Translations under genes and position numbers: made by a program
Assembly: GCA_035699705.1 (NCBI GenBank)
Contig: DASSPI010000135.1
Span: 1-31,809, forward strand
Reading direction: 5' to 3'
DNA: 31,809 nt
Source of the DNA: CANKHA01 sp035699705
GTDB taxonomy: Bacteria > Pseudomonadota > Alphaproteobacteria > Rhizobiales > Xanthobacteraceae
The notes under the pieces: model-generated
Seen by the model: only the letters and a program-made list of their open reading frames with translations
Told to the model about the DNA's origin: nothing
Database searches by the model: none
In this document: positions 7,799 to 15,476 of the stretch, one piece after another
Position numbering within the stretch: the stretch's first letter is position 1
Layout: each line of letters starts with the position of its first letter

Positions 7799-8194
7799 AT
7801 GGACCTGATCAAAACGCTCGAAAAGGAGCAAATGGCGAAGCTTTCCGCCGGCAAGGAAATTCCTGATTTCGCGCCGGGCGACACGCTTTCGGTGAACGTC
7901 AAGGTCGTGGAAGGCGAGCGCAGCCGCGTGCAGGCCTACGAAGGCGTCTGCATCGCCCGTTCCGGCGCCGGCCTGAACGAGAGCTTCACGGTGCGGAAAA
8001 TTTCCTACGGCGAGGGCGTGGAGCGTCTGTTCCCGCTGTATTCGCCGATGATCGAATCCATCAAGGTCGTTCGCCGCGGCACCGTCCGCCGCGCCAAGCT
8101 TTATTACCTGCGCGGTCTGCGCGGTAAGGCGGCGCGCATCACCGAGCGCCAGGAGCAGCGCGAGGAGACCGGGGCCAAGAACGCCGCCGAATAA
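7799..8194 (+). CDS. rplS: 50S ribosomal protein bL19
   Basis: Large-subunit protein at the 30S-50S interface. 131 residues with the standard core: IPDFAPGDTLSVNVKVVEG, RVQAYEGVCIARSG, FTVRKISYGEGVERLFPLYSP and KLYYLRGLRGKAARI. The C-terminal tail is Glu/Arg-rich. ATG 7799 follows ACGGAGAG at good spacing. It is the last gene of the cluster, as shown by the terminator 26 bases downstream. Confidence 0.98.
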   Translation: MDLIKTLEKEQMAKLSAGKEIPDFAPGDTLSVNVKVVEGERSRVQAYEGVCIARSGAGLNESFTVRKISYGEGVERLFPLYSPMIESIKVVRRGTVRRAKLYYLRGLRGKAARITERQEQREETGAKNAAE

Positions 8195-8219
8195 TTCTGT
8201 TTTCCGTTTGGCGGCCGAA

Positions 8220-8249
8220 GGCGCGGGCATTCCCGCGCCTTTTGTTTTT
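8220..8249 (+). terminator. Rho-independent terminator after rplS
   Basis: Perfect eight-pair stem GGCGCGGG / CCCGCGCC with loop CATT, followed by TTTTGTTTTT. It should end the ffh-rpsP-rimM-trmD-rplS transcript and separates it from leuC. Confidence 0.92.
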
Positions 8250-8344
8250 GAGTGCCGAGGTGGGGCTTTTCGTGGCCGCCCGGAGGGGCTAAATCACCTC
8301 TCAATCCCTATGTATGACTGACGGTTTCTTGGAGCGTTCCGGTT

Positions 8345-9751
8345 ATGGCAAAGCCTCGCACCCTCTACGACAAGATCTGGGACGACCACCTGGTCGACCA
8401 GCAGCCGGACGGCACGAGCCTCATCTATATCGACCGGCATCTGGTGCATGAGGTCACCTCGCCGCAGGCCTTCGAAGGCCTGCGCATGACCGGCCGCAAG
8501 GTGCATGCGCCGGACAAGACGCTGCTGGTCGTCGATCACAACGTGCCGACCACCGACCGCAGCTTGCCGAACCCGGATCCGGAAAGCGCCGAGCAGATCG
8601 CGACGCTGGCGGAGAATGCCAGGAATTTCGGGCTCGAATATTACAACGAGTTCGACAAGCGCCAGGGCATCGTCCACATCATCGGTCCCGAGCAGGGCTT
8701 CACCCTGCCCGGCACCACGATCGTCTGCGGCGACAGCCATACCGCGACGCATGGCGCCTTCGGCGCGCTCGCCTATGGCATCGGCACCTCGGAAGTGGAG
8801 CATGTGCTGGCGACGCAGACGCTGATCCAGTCGAAATCCAAAAACATGCGCGCGACCGTCGACGGCAAGCTGCCGCCGGGCGTCACCGCTAAGGACATCA
8901 TCCTCGCCATCATCGGCGAGATCGGCACCGCGGGCGGCACCGGCTATGCGCTGGAATATGCCGGCGAGGCGGTCCGCGCGCTGTCGATGGAAGGCCGCAT
9001 GACGATCTGCAACATGTCGATCGAAGGCGGCGCCAAGGCCGGCATGATCGCGCCGGACGAGAAGACCTACGAATTCCTGAAAGGCCGCCCGAAAGCGCCC
9101 AAGGCCGCCGCCTGGGAAGCCGCGCGGCGCTATTGGGACAGCTTGCGCTCCGACGAGGGCGCGCATTTCGACCACGAGATCAGGCTCGATGCCGGCAAGC
9201 TGCCGCCGCTGGTCACCTGGGGCACCAGCCCCGAGCAGGTTGTTTCGATCAGCGGCCGCGTGCCGGTGCCCGCGGAAATCGCCGATGAGCACAAGCGCCG
9301 CGCGGCCGAGCGCTCGCTCGACTACATGGGCCTCAAGGGCGGGGAGAAAATCACCGACATCGCGCTCAACCGCGTCTTCATCGGCTCCTGCACCAACGGG
9401 CGGATCGAAGATCTGCGCGAGGTGGCGCGCGTGGTGAACGGCAAGACCGTCAACGCCAACGTCAATGCCATGATCGTGCCGGGCTCCGGCCTGGTGAAGG
9501 AGCAGGCCGAAGCCGAAGGGCTCGACAAGATCTTCATCAAGGCCGGCTTCGAATGGCGCGAGCCGGGCTGCTCGATGTGCCTCGCCATGAATCCCGACAA
9601 GCTCGCGCCGGGCGAGCGCTGCGCCTCGACCTCGAACCGCAACTTCGAAGGCCGCCAGGGCTACAAGGGCCGCACGCATCTGGTCTCGCCCGCGATGGCG
9701 GGCGCCGCCGCGATCGCCGGACACTTCGTCGACGTGCGCGAGTGGCATTAG
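8345..9751 (+). CDS. leuC: 3-isopropylmalate dehydratase, large subunit
   Basis: Aconitase-family subunit carrying the 4Fe-4S cluster. With LeuD it isomerises 2- to 3-isopropylmalate in leucine synthesis. 468 residues, normal length. The three cluster ligands are Cys349 (FIGSCTNGR) and Cys409/Cys412 (EPGCSMCLAMN). Substrate-binding segments such as VCGDSHTATHGAFG, FGIGTSE-type AYGIGTSEVEH and NRNFEGRQG are present. ATG 8345 follows GGAGCG. LeuD is encoded 1.5 kb downstream, separated by three small genes, a spacing common in Hyphomicrobiales. Confidence 0.98.
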   Translation: MAKPRTLYDKIWDDHLVDQQPDGTSLIYIDRHLVHEVTSPQAFEGLRMTGRKVHAPDKTLLVVDHNVPTTDRSLPNPDPESAEQIATLAENARNFGLEYYNEFDKRQGIVHIIGPEQGFTLPGTTIVCGDSHTATHGAFGALAYGIGTSEVEHVLATQTLIQSKSKNMRATVDGKLPPGVTAKDIILAIIGEIGTAGGTGYALEYAGEAVRALSMEGRMTICNMSIEGGAKAGMIAPDEKTYEFLKGRPKAPKAAAWEAARRYWDSLRSDEGAHFDHEIRLDAGKLPPLVTWGTSPEQVVSISGRVPVPAEIADEHKRRAAERSLDYMGLKGGEKITDIALNRVFIGSCTNGRIEDLREVARVVNGKTVNANVNAMIVPGSGLVKEQAEAEGLDKIFIKAGFEWREPGCSMCLAMNPDKLAPGERCASTSNRNFEGRQGYKGRTHLVSPAMAGAAAIAGHFVDVREWH

Positions 9752-9753
9752 CT

Positions 9754-9851
9754 GTCATCGCCCGCGCAGGCGGGCGATCCAGCAACCACTGACGCCGATT
9801 GCTGCGGGAGAAGCCGGGATTACTGGATGCCCCGCCTTCGCGGGGCACGAC
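9754..9851. repeat. Family B palindromic element after leuC
   Basis: 98 bases starting three bases after the leuC stop. The left hairpin is GTCATCGCCCGCGCAGGCGGGCGATCCAG; the right half reads TACTGGATGCCCC, then GCCTTCGCGGGGCACGAC. Its ends are near-complementary (GTCAT.../...ACGAC). The same layout, with a GCGCAGGC left loop and GCCTTCGC right loop, recurs at 18290-18384, showing a dispersed element rather than a private terminator. Confidence 0.85.
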
Positions 9852-9864
9852 AATTACACAGAAT

Positions 9865-9890
9865 GCCCGCCTCGCCGGCGGGCTTTCTTA
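9865..9890 (+). terminator. Hairpin terminator between leuC and the converging gene
   Basis: GCCCGCC / GGCGGGC (9865-9871 and 9877-9883) with loop TCGCC and then TTTCTTA. It follows the family B repeat and lies at the 3' end of the minus-strand gene at 9888, so it could end leuC transcription. Confidence 0.55.
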
Positions 9891-10202
9891 CGCCCGCCCG
9901 CGCACCCAGGCGCAGCGCATGCGCGGCACGATCACCGTGCCGCTCGGGCGCGGCTCCTCTTGCAGCCAGGACACGCAATCGCGCACATAGCCGGGTCCCG
10001 GATAGGCCGCGCCGGGCAACGGATAGGGCGTCGCGCCGGGTTGCCGCGGGGTGATGATGATGCGCGGCGGCGCGCGGCGGGGCGGATCGGCCTGCGCGCG
10101 GGCGGAAGCCGCGGCGGAAGATGGCGATGCCGGCTCGGCTGCAACCGGGCCGCCTGCGACAAGCCCCAGCACTGCCACCGCCGTCATCCAGGCCGCCCGC
10201 AT
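9888..10202 (-). CDS. Small exported hypothetical protein
   Basis: 104 residues. A signal peptide (MRAAWMTAVAVLGLVAGGPVAA) is followed by a disordered Pro/Ala/Ser-rich part. The conserved-looking end is PGYVRDCVSWLQEEPRPSGT followed by VIVPRMRCAW, with two cysteines that might form a disulfide in the periplasm. I chose ATG 10202 rather than an in-frame start at 10232 because GGGGAGA precedes it at seven bases and the signal peptide then starts at residue 1. Similar small cysteine-containing exported proteins seem frequent in Bradyrhizobium relatives, but I cannot name a family. It converges on leuC. Confidence 0.65.
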   Translation of the reverse strand: MRAAWMTAVAVLGLVAGGPVAAEPASPSSAAASARAQADPPRRAPPRIIITPRQPGATPYPLPGAAYPGPGYVRDCVSWLQEEPRPSGTVIVPRMRCAWVRGRA

Positions 10203-10337
10203 CGTCACGTCTCCCCAAGCCAGCGCCAGCAACGCTCTCTTATTGCCGGCTTGCCGTCAACGCCCGATCGGTTCTCCTATTTCCCTCCCGCTTTCAGGGA
10301 GGTGGAAAAGCGGACGCGCTCAGCTTAAGCATGCCCT

Positions 10338-10757
10338 ATGGACAAAAGCCCGCCGATCGACTGGCGCAGCGCCACCGCGCCGTCGCTGGCCGAAATGGAA
10401 GCCATCGCGGAAGAAGCCTATCAGCGGCTGCCCGCCACCTTTCGCGCCCTGTGCCAGGGGCTGGTGATCCATGTCGACGACTTCCCGAGCGAGGAAGTGA
10501 TGACCGACATGCGCTGCGAAACCGAGTTCGACCTGCTGGGGCTGTTTCACGGCATCGGCCTGCCGTTCCAGTCGGTGAGCGATCCGAACCAGATGCCCAA
10601 CATGGTCTGGCTCTACCGCCGGCCGATCCTGGACTATTGGGCCGAGCACGAGGAAACGCTCGGCTCCATCATCACCCATGTGCTGGTGCACGAGATCGGC
10701 CATCATTTCGGATTGTCGGACGAGGACATCGACGCGATCGAAGCGAGCGTGGAGTGA
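10338..10757 (+). CDS. Minimal zincin-type metallopeptidase (DUF1025/PF06262-like)
   Basis: 139 residues with a C-terminal zinc protease signature HEIGHHFGLSDEDID (His118, Glu119, His122, Asp128), the pattern of the zincin-like family PF06262. The rest fits too: an acidic N-terminal helix, LVIHVDDFPSEEVM, LLGLFHGIGLP, and MVWLYRRPILDYW before the active site. No signal peptide or membrane segment is visible, so it is probably cytoplasmic. Family substrates are unknown. It lies between leuC and leuD, an association that may be positional only. No clear Shine-Dalgarno precedes ATG 10338. Confidence 0.85.
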   Translation: MDKSPPIDWRSATAPSLAEMEAIAEEAYQRLPATFRALCQGLVIHVDDFPSEEVMTDMRCETEFDLLGLFHGIGLPFQSVSDPNQMPNMVWLYRRPILDYWAEHEETLGSIITHVLVHEIGHHFGLSDEDIDAIEASVE

Positions 10758-10790
10758 AGCGGCGAGCATCAAATAGTGAAGGAGGACGCC

Positions 10791-11201
10791 ATGAAAGTCG
10801 ACGGCGCATGCCTGTGCGGAGCCATCCGTATCGAAGCCGAGGCTGATCCGGAAAAGACCACCGTCTGCCACTGCACCGATTGCCAGACCGGCACCGCCTC
10901 GGCCTTCCGCGTGTCGATTCCCGTATCGGGCGAGACTTTCAAGATGTCGGGCCAGCCGGCGATCTATGTGAGGACGACGGCGGAAAGCGGCAATCCGCGC
11001 GCGCAAGCCTTCTGCCCCACCTGCGGCTCGCCGCTCTACGCCACCACGCCGGGCGAGGGCCAGCAGGCGATGTACATGCTGCGGGTCGGAATCCTGCGGC
11101 AGCGCGATCAGCTCGTGCCCAAGCGCCAGATCTGGTTCCGCTCGGCGCGGCCCTGGACCACGCAGCTCGACGCGGTTCCGAAGGTCGAGAAGGGCAGTTG
11201 A
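10791..11201 (+). CDS. GFA-family (glutathione-dependent formaldehyde-activating enzyme-like) zinc protein
   Basis: 136 residues with the GFA/CENP-V zinc-binding cysteines: GACLCGAIRIEAE near the N terminus, CHCTDCQTGTASAFR in the middle, and FCPTCGSPLYAT near residue 80. Members bind zinc and some were proposed to condense formaldehyde with glutathione, but most, including this one, are uncharacterised. ATG 10791 is favoured over an in-frame GTG at 10776 because the perfect AAGGAGG lies between them. It precedes leuD by 66 bases and may be co-transcribed with it. Confidence 0.9.
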   Translation: MKVDGACLCGAIRIEAEADPEKTTVCHCTDCQTGTASAFRVSIPVSGETFKMSGQPAIYVRTTAESGNPRAQAFCPTCGSPLYATTPGEGQQAMYMLRVGILRQRDQLVPKRQIWFRSARPWTTQLDAVPKVEKGS

Positions 11202-11267
11202 GATCCGGGCTTTCGCAAGCGGGCCGTTTGCGCTAAACCCCGCCGACCCCGCAACAGCGAGACCGCA

Positions 11268-11873
11268 ATGGACAAGTTCACCACCCTGGAAGGCGTGGCC
11301 GCGCCGCTGAAGATGATCAATGTCGACACCGACATGATCATCCCCAAGCAGTATCTGAAGACGATCAAGCGCACCGGGCTCGGCAAGGGCCTGTTCTCCG
11401 AGCTGCGCTATCGCGACGACGGCAGCGAGAATCCGGATTTCGTGCTCAACAAGCCCGCCTATCGCAAGGCCAAGATCCTGGTGGTCGACGACAATTTCGG
11501 CTGCGGCTCCTCGCGCGAGCACGCGCCCTGGGCGCTGCTCGACTTCGGCATCCGCTGCGTGATCTCCACCTCGTTCGGCGACATTTTCTACAACAACTGC
11601 TTCAAGAACGGGATCCTGCCGATCCGCGTCACGCCCGAGCAGCTGGAAAAATTGTTCGACGACGCCGAGCGCGGCGCCAATGCCACGCTCTCCATCGACC
11701 TGCCGGAGCAGGAAATCCGCGGGCCGGACGGCGGCGTGATCAGGTTCGAGGTCGACGCCTTTCGCAAGCACTGCCTGCTCAACGGGCTCGACGATATCGG
11801 CCTCACATTGCAGAAGAAGCCGGCGATCGATTCCTACGAATCGAAACTGAAGGCCGCGCGGCCCTGGATCTGA
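11268..11873 (+). CDS. leuD: 3-isopropylmalate dehydratase, small subunit
   Basis: Swivel domain that pairs with LeuC to make isopropylmalate isomerase. 201 residues, standard length. It opens with the family pattern MDKFTTLEGVAAPLKMINVD, then TDMIIPKQYLKTI, DDNFGCGSSREHAPWAL (substrate-binding swivel motif) and FGDIFYNNCFKNGILP. It lies downstream of leuC in the same direction. A perfect 16-base palindrome, AAGGCTCATGAGCCTT (11910-11925), sits just after it at the meeting point with the converging gene; without a loop or T-run it is not a convincing terminator. Confidence 0.98.
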   Translation: MDKFTTLEGVAAPLKMINVDTDMIIPKQYLKTIKRTGLGKGLFSELRYRDDGSENPDFVLNKPAYRKAKILVVDDNFGCGSSREHAPWALLDFGIRCVISTSFGDIFYNNCFKNGILPIRVTPEQLEKLFDDAERGANATLSIDLPEQEIRGPDGGVIRFEVDAFRKHCLLNGLDDIGLTLQKKPAIDSYESKLKAARPWI

Positions 11874-11914
11874 AGCATCCAAGTGAGCTCTGCCGGCTCA
11901 TCCGCGGGCAAGGC

Positions 11915-12208
11915 TCATGAGCCTTCGGCTGTCTTTTCTGCCGAAATCGATCGGGGCGGCCCGCCGCGCGGGATCTCCAACCGCCCATTGGCGTTGAGCG
12001 CGATCGGCACGCTCCGGTATTTCAGAAGCTGCACGGTTCGCGGATGTTCGGCGGGATCGATGCCGTTCCAGTTGTTCTGGCGGCATCGGTTGCAGATGTT
12101 GACGTCCCAGGCCGGGACGTACTGGCCGTCGTAAACATATCGCCCAAACTGAAACCGCCGCTCGCACATGAAGCAATCGTAAAAGATCTTCTCGTCGTCA
12201 TAAATCAT
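11915..12208 (-). CDS. Hypothetical protein with two CxxC pairs (probable zinc ribbon)
   Basis: 97 residues. The visible motif is CFMC (residues 12-15) and, about 22 residues later, CNRC, separated by aromatic-rich sequence (RRFQFGRYVYDGQYVPAWD). This spacing suits a treble-clef or zinc-ribbon fold. The C-terminal third is basic and disordered-looking. Start ATG 12208 overlaps the stop of the upstream gene by four bases (ATGA), so the two form a coupled pair. Function unknown; DNA/RNA binding or protein scaffolding are both possible. Confidence 0.65.
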   Translation of the reverse strand: MIYDDEKIFYDCFMCERRFQFGRYVYDGQYVPAWDVNICNRCRQNNWNGIDPAEHPRTVQLLKYRSVPIALNANGRLEIPRGGPPRSISAEKTAEGS

Positions 12209-12423
12209 GCGGCCAAGCTGTCCATGGCTTGCTGCCGTATGATGTCCGGATCGCGTTCGCCGCTTTGAGCCGCTTCAATAATCTTCAGCGCAAGCGTCTC
12301 GGTGATCGGATCCCGGCGGTCGATGAGGCCCAAGTCGCGGCAGGCCGTCTCAAACGCCTCAGTGATAACCACAATGGTTTCGGTATCGAACGAGCAGCCT
12401 TTCAGCAGGTCGGCAAATGGCAT
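12205..12423 (-). CDS. Small hypothetical helical protein
   Basis: 72 residues from ATG 12423 (MPFADLLKGCSFDTETIVVI), predicted all-alpha and acidic, ending QQAMDSLAA. An in-frame start at 12474 would add 17 residues that look non-conserved (rich in Pro, Gly and Arg), so the shorter form is preferred; GGGGGA lies just before ATG 12423. The segment DTETIVVITEAFETACRDLG followed by ITETLALKIIEAAQSGERD resembles short conserved proteins seen in Bradyrhizobium relatives, but I cannot name a family. It is translationally coupled to the CxxC protein that follows. Confidence 0.65.
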   Translation of the reverse strand: MPFADLLKGCSFDTETIVVITEAFETACRDLGLIDRRDPITETLALKIIEAAQSGERDPDIIRQQAMDSLAA

Positions 12424-12597
12424 GATCCCCCGCCCCCCGGCGCACGGCGACGGCCGCGCGATCGGTAATGACACACCCCTGTGCCGAGTGAATGTTCATT
12501 GCGCGATCAAGGCGCGATCATGGGGAAATTGGGGCATTCCACAACGATTTGCCCGCGCTTTGCCCAGTTTGCGCAGCCGCCGGGCCTTAGCCCCCGG

Positions 12598-14160
12598 CTA
12601 GTTCTTCTTGTTGATGCGGTAGAGCTGGAAGCGCTCGCCCTCGTAGAGCAGCGTCAGCCGCTCGGGATCCGGATTGTCCGCTTCATCCTCGGTGAACAGG
12701 ACATAGAGGTAGTCGAATTCCGTCCAGCGGCGCCAAAAGGCGGGAAAATCATCGCTCGGTCTGGTGGCGGCGACGATCAGCTGCGCGGTCGAGGGCGGCG
12801 TTCCGTCCTCGGCGTCCACCATGCCGCGGTATTCCGGCCGCACACGCATCACCTGCTTGCCGAGGACAGTGAAGGCCGTGGTCACCAGCGCCGAGCGGTC
12901 GATCATGGCGATGCAGGGCGCGTGGACGAGGCCGAGATCGCGGACGTCGCTGCCGGCTTCGTGCGAGGCATAGGCCACGAACACCGTCGAGCCCGGCCGG
13001 ATGCGGCGGGTCGAGGCGCGCAATTCGTTCTGCTCGTTGGTCAGGTCGCTCCATGAGACGTCGACTTCGATCATGCGGGCCGCGAGCAGCACCAGCAGCA
13101 TGACGATAAAGCCGCGGCGGACCATGCGCAGCCGCATGTCGAGATTGACGCAGGCGATCAGCAGATAGGCGAGCGGCACCGCGATCCGCTGATCGGCCAT
13201 ATAGCTGTCGAACATCACGCGCGGCAAAGCGAGATACACCACCATGCCGACGCCGGCGATCCACCAGCCGAAGGGATGAAAGCTCAACAGGCCGCGGCGA
13301 ACCGCCCAGATCGCGCCGGCGATGATGATCGCCATCATCCCGACGGTGACGATGTCGGAATAGACCGCCACGACGCTGATCAGGCCGTCGAGCTTGCCGA
13401 GCGGCTCCCACTCGTAGCGCGCCGCGAGCTGCATGGTGGGGCTGGCGGCGAGCAGCGGCGCCGCCACCAGGAACGGAAAGCCCGACAAGACGAATTCCGC
13501 CAGCGCCGGCTTCCAGGTCTTCTGGTCGCGGCGCTCCCACAGCCGCATGAGCTCGACGGCGAGCACGCCCATGCCATAGACGCCGAGCGCGGAGAGGTGA
13601 CAGAAAAACAGCACCGCGACCGAGAGCGACGACAGCGCGAAGCGCAGCGGCCAGGGCCGGTCGCGCAGCCAGATCCAGCCCGCCAGCGCCCAGAGCGCGA
13701 TGCCGACCCCGAACAGATAATTGATCAGGCCGACCAGGAAGGCGTAGTTGTAGAGCAGCGGGAAAGCCACGAGCGGCAGGATCGACCAGCGGCCGGTCAC
13801 GACGCGGTTGAGCACCAGCACGCCGGAGCCGATCACCGCGAACATCGCCACGGTGAAGATCTTGCCCGCCACATAGACGTTCACGAAGCGGGTGAGCCAT
13901 GGCACCACCAGATCCATGGTCAGGTTCGGAATGATCGCCCAATCGATCTGGTAGAATTTTGCGAGATTGGGATTCTTGTCGATCGTCGCAATCACATGCA
14001 TGCGCGCGAGGTGATTGACGTAATCCGACAGCGGCGGAAGCAGATGCGTCCACACCGGGACCGAAATCAGCAGCAGGAAAACCGCGAACATGACGAAGAC
14101 CTGCGCGCCGGTGAATGCCGACACGCGGCGCTGCTGGGGCTTGGTATCAGCTTTCATCAC
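12598..14160 (-). CDS. Polytopic inner-membrane protein, GT-C glycosyltransferase-like architecture
   Basis: 520 residues with about ten hydrophobic segments. The first is VFVMFAVFLLLISVPVW (about 21-37), followed by a soluble loop with LPPLSDYVNHLARMHVIATI. Further membrane spans run to about residue 370, and a soluble C-terminal region of about 150 residues follows. An N-terminal membrane span, an acidic first loop and a soluble end are the layout of GT-C lipid-linked sugar transferases and related uncharacterised proteins, but no diagnostic catalytic motif is clear. ATG 14160 and ATG 14157 are both possible starts; no good Shine-Dalgarno is seen. It lies downstream of asd with a palindrome between. 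Function unknown. Confidence 0.75.
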   Translation of the reverse strand: MMKADTKPQQRRVSAFTGAQVFVMFAVFLLLISVPVWTHLLPPLSDYVNHLARMHVIATIDKNPNLAKFYQIDWAIIPNLTMDLVVPWLTRFVNVYVAGKIFTVAMFAVIGSGVLVLNRVVTGRWSILPLVAFPLLYNYAFLVGLINYLFGVGIALWALAGWIWLRDRPWPLRFALSSLSVAVLFFCHLSALGVYGMGVLAVELMRLWERRDQKTWKPALAEFVLSGFPFLVAAPLLAASPTMQLAARYEWEPLGKLDGLISVVAVYSDIVTVGMMAIIIAGAIWAVRRGLLSFHPFGWWIAGVGMVVYLALPRVMFDSYMADQRIAVPLAYLLIACVNLDMRLRMVRRGFIVMLLVLLAARMIEVDVSWSDLTNEQNELRASTRRIRPGSTVFVAYASHEAGSDVRDLGLVHAPCIAMIDRSALVTTAFTVLGKQVMRVRPEYRGMVDAEDGTPPSTAQLIVAATRPSDDFPAFWRRWTEFDYLYVLFTEDEADNPDPERLTLLYEGERFQLYRINKKN

Positions 14161-14206
14161 GCACGATCTTTGCTAACGCAACGCGGCGAGTCGCCTGCCG
14201 GCTGGC

Positions 14207-14236
14207 GCATGATCTGGTTAACCAACAAGATCATGC
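14207..14236. repeat. Inverted repeat between asd and the membrane protein gene
   Basis: GCATGATCT (14207-14215) and AGATCATGC (14228-14236) form a nine-pair stem with a 12-base spacer. No T-run follows on either strand. The GCATGATCT...AGATCATGC pattern resembles a palindromic repeat I associate with Rhizobiales intergenic regions, so it may be a repeat relic rather than a terminator. Confidence 0.5.
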
Positions 14237-14289
14237 TCCACTCGAATAACTTAGCGCGAAGACCGGAGAATTCCCCCGTCCGAGGCGGC

Positions 14290-15327
14290 TTAGGCCGCCT
14301 TCTTTTTGGCCTGAATGAGCTTACGGTTAATCAGGCTTTCGGCGATCTGCACGGCGTTCAGCGCCGCCCCCTTGCGCAGATTATCAGCCACGATCCACAA
14401 CACCAGCCCGTTGTCCACGGTCGGGTCGGTGCGGATGCGGCTGATATAAGTGGCGTCTTCGCCCGCGGCTTCGTGCGGCGTGACGTAGCCGCCGGGCTCG
14501 TGCTTGTCGATCACGACGCAGCCGGGCGCGTTGCGCAAGATCGTGCGCGCCTCCTCGACCGAGATCGGCTGCTCGAATTCGACATTCGCAGCCTCGGAAT
14601 GCCCGATGAAGACCGGCACGCGCACGCAGGTGGCGACCAGCTTGATCTTCGGATCGAGGATCTTCTTGGTCTCCATCATCAGCTTCCACTCTTCCTTGGT
14701 GAAGCCGTCCTCCATGAAGACGTCGATCTGCGGAATGAGGTTGAAAGCCATGCGCTTGGGAAACTTGCTCTCGCCCTCGAGGTCCTGCAGCGTGAATACG
14801 GCTTTGGTCTGCGAGAACAATTCGTCCATCGCCTCCTTGCCGGCACCCGACACCGACTGATAGGTCGCCACCACCACGCGCTTGATCCTGGCCCGGTCAT
14901 GCAGCGGCTTCAGCGCCACCACGAGCTGGGCGGTGGAGCAATTCGGATTGGCGATGATGCCCTTCTTGCGAAAGCCGGCGATGGCATCCGCATTCACCTC
15001 GGGCACGATCAGCGGCACGTCCGGGTCCATGCGCCAGGTGGAGGAATTGTCGATCACCACCGCCCCCTGCGCGGCAATCTTCGGCGAATACTCCTTCGAC
15101 ACCGCACCGCCGGCCGACATCAGGCAGATATCGACGGCGGAGAAATCGTATTGGTCGAGCGCCTTCACTTTGAGGATCTTGTCGCCATAGGAGATTTCCG
15201 CGCCGGTCGAGCGGCGCGACGCGAGCGCAACGACCTCGTCGGCGGGGAATTCCCGCTCGGCCAGGATATTGAGCATCTCCCGGCCCACATTGCCGGTGGC
15301 TCCAACGACTGCGACTTTGTAACCCAT
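14290..15327 (-). CDS. asd: Aspartate-semialdehyde dehydrogenase
   Basis: NADPH-dependent reduction of aspartyl phosphate to aspartate semialdehyde, the branch point to lysine/diaminopimelate, threonine and methionine. 345 residues. Rossmann motif VAVVGATGNVGREML at the N terminus, active-site cysteine in NPNCST (residue 130), YQSVSGAGKEAMDE and RVPVFIGHSE motifs. ATG 15327 is preferred over the adjacent ATG 15330 because GGAGAG is then seven bases away. It feeds the pathway to which dapF of this window also belongs, though the genes are 13 kb apart. Confidence 0.97.
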   Translation of the reverse strand: MGYKVAVVGATGNVGREMLNILAEREFPADEVVALASRRSTGAEISYGDKILKVKALDQYDFSAVDICLMSAGGAVSKEYSPKIAAQGAVVIDNSSTWRMDPDVPLIVPEVNADAIAGFRKKGIIANPNCSTAQLVVALKPLHDRARIKRVVVATYQSVSGAGKEAMDELFSQTKAVFTLQDLEGESKFPKRMAFNLIPQIDVFMEDGFTKEEWKLMMETKKILDPKIKLVATCVRVPVFIGHSEAANVEFEQPISVEEARTILRNAPGCVVIDKHEPGGYVTPHEAAGEDATYISRIRTDPTVDNGLVLWIVADNLRKGAALNAVQIAESLINRKLIQAKKKAA

Positions 15328-15476
15328 CATTCACTCTCCGGCGGAAAATCCCCCGTCCACGCCCGCGGCGGTAACCGGGAAGGAAGCGCTTCTAGGCGAG
15401 AAAGGCTGCAAAGACAACGCCGCACTTGACCCCGCATTCCGGCCGGGCACGCAGGCTGCGCGACCGGGGGTTTTTT

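Noticed and set aside
11910..11925. Perfect 16-base palindrome AAGGCTCATGAGCCTT as a terminator between leuD and the converging gene
   Set aside because: No loop and no T-run; the right half overlaps the end of the minus-strand gene, so it may be coincidental.
13276..15429. Plus-strand open frame of over 700 codons opposite the membrane protein and asd genes
   Set aside because: It lies antisense to two well-supported genes, is rich in His, Arg, Asp and Gln as expected from a GC-rich complementary strand, and has no domain-like pattern.
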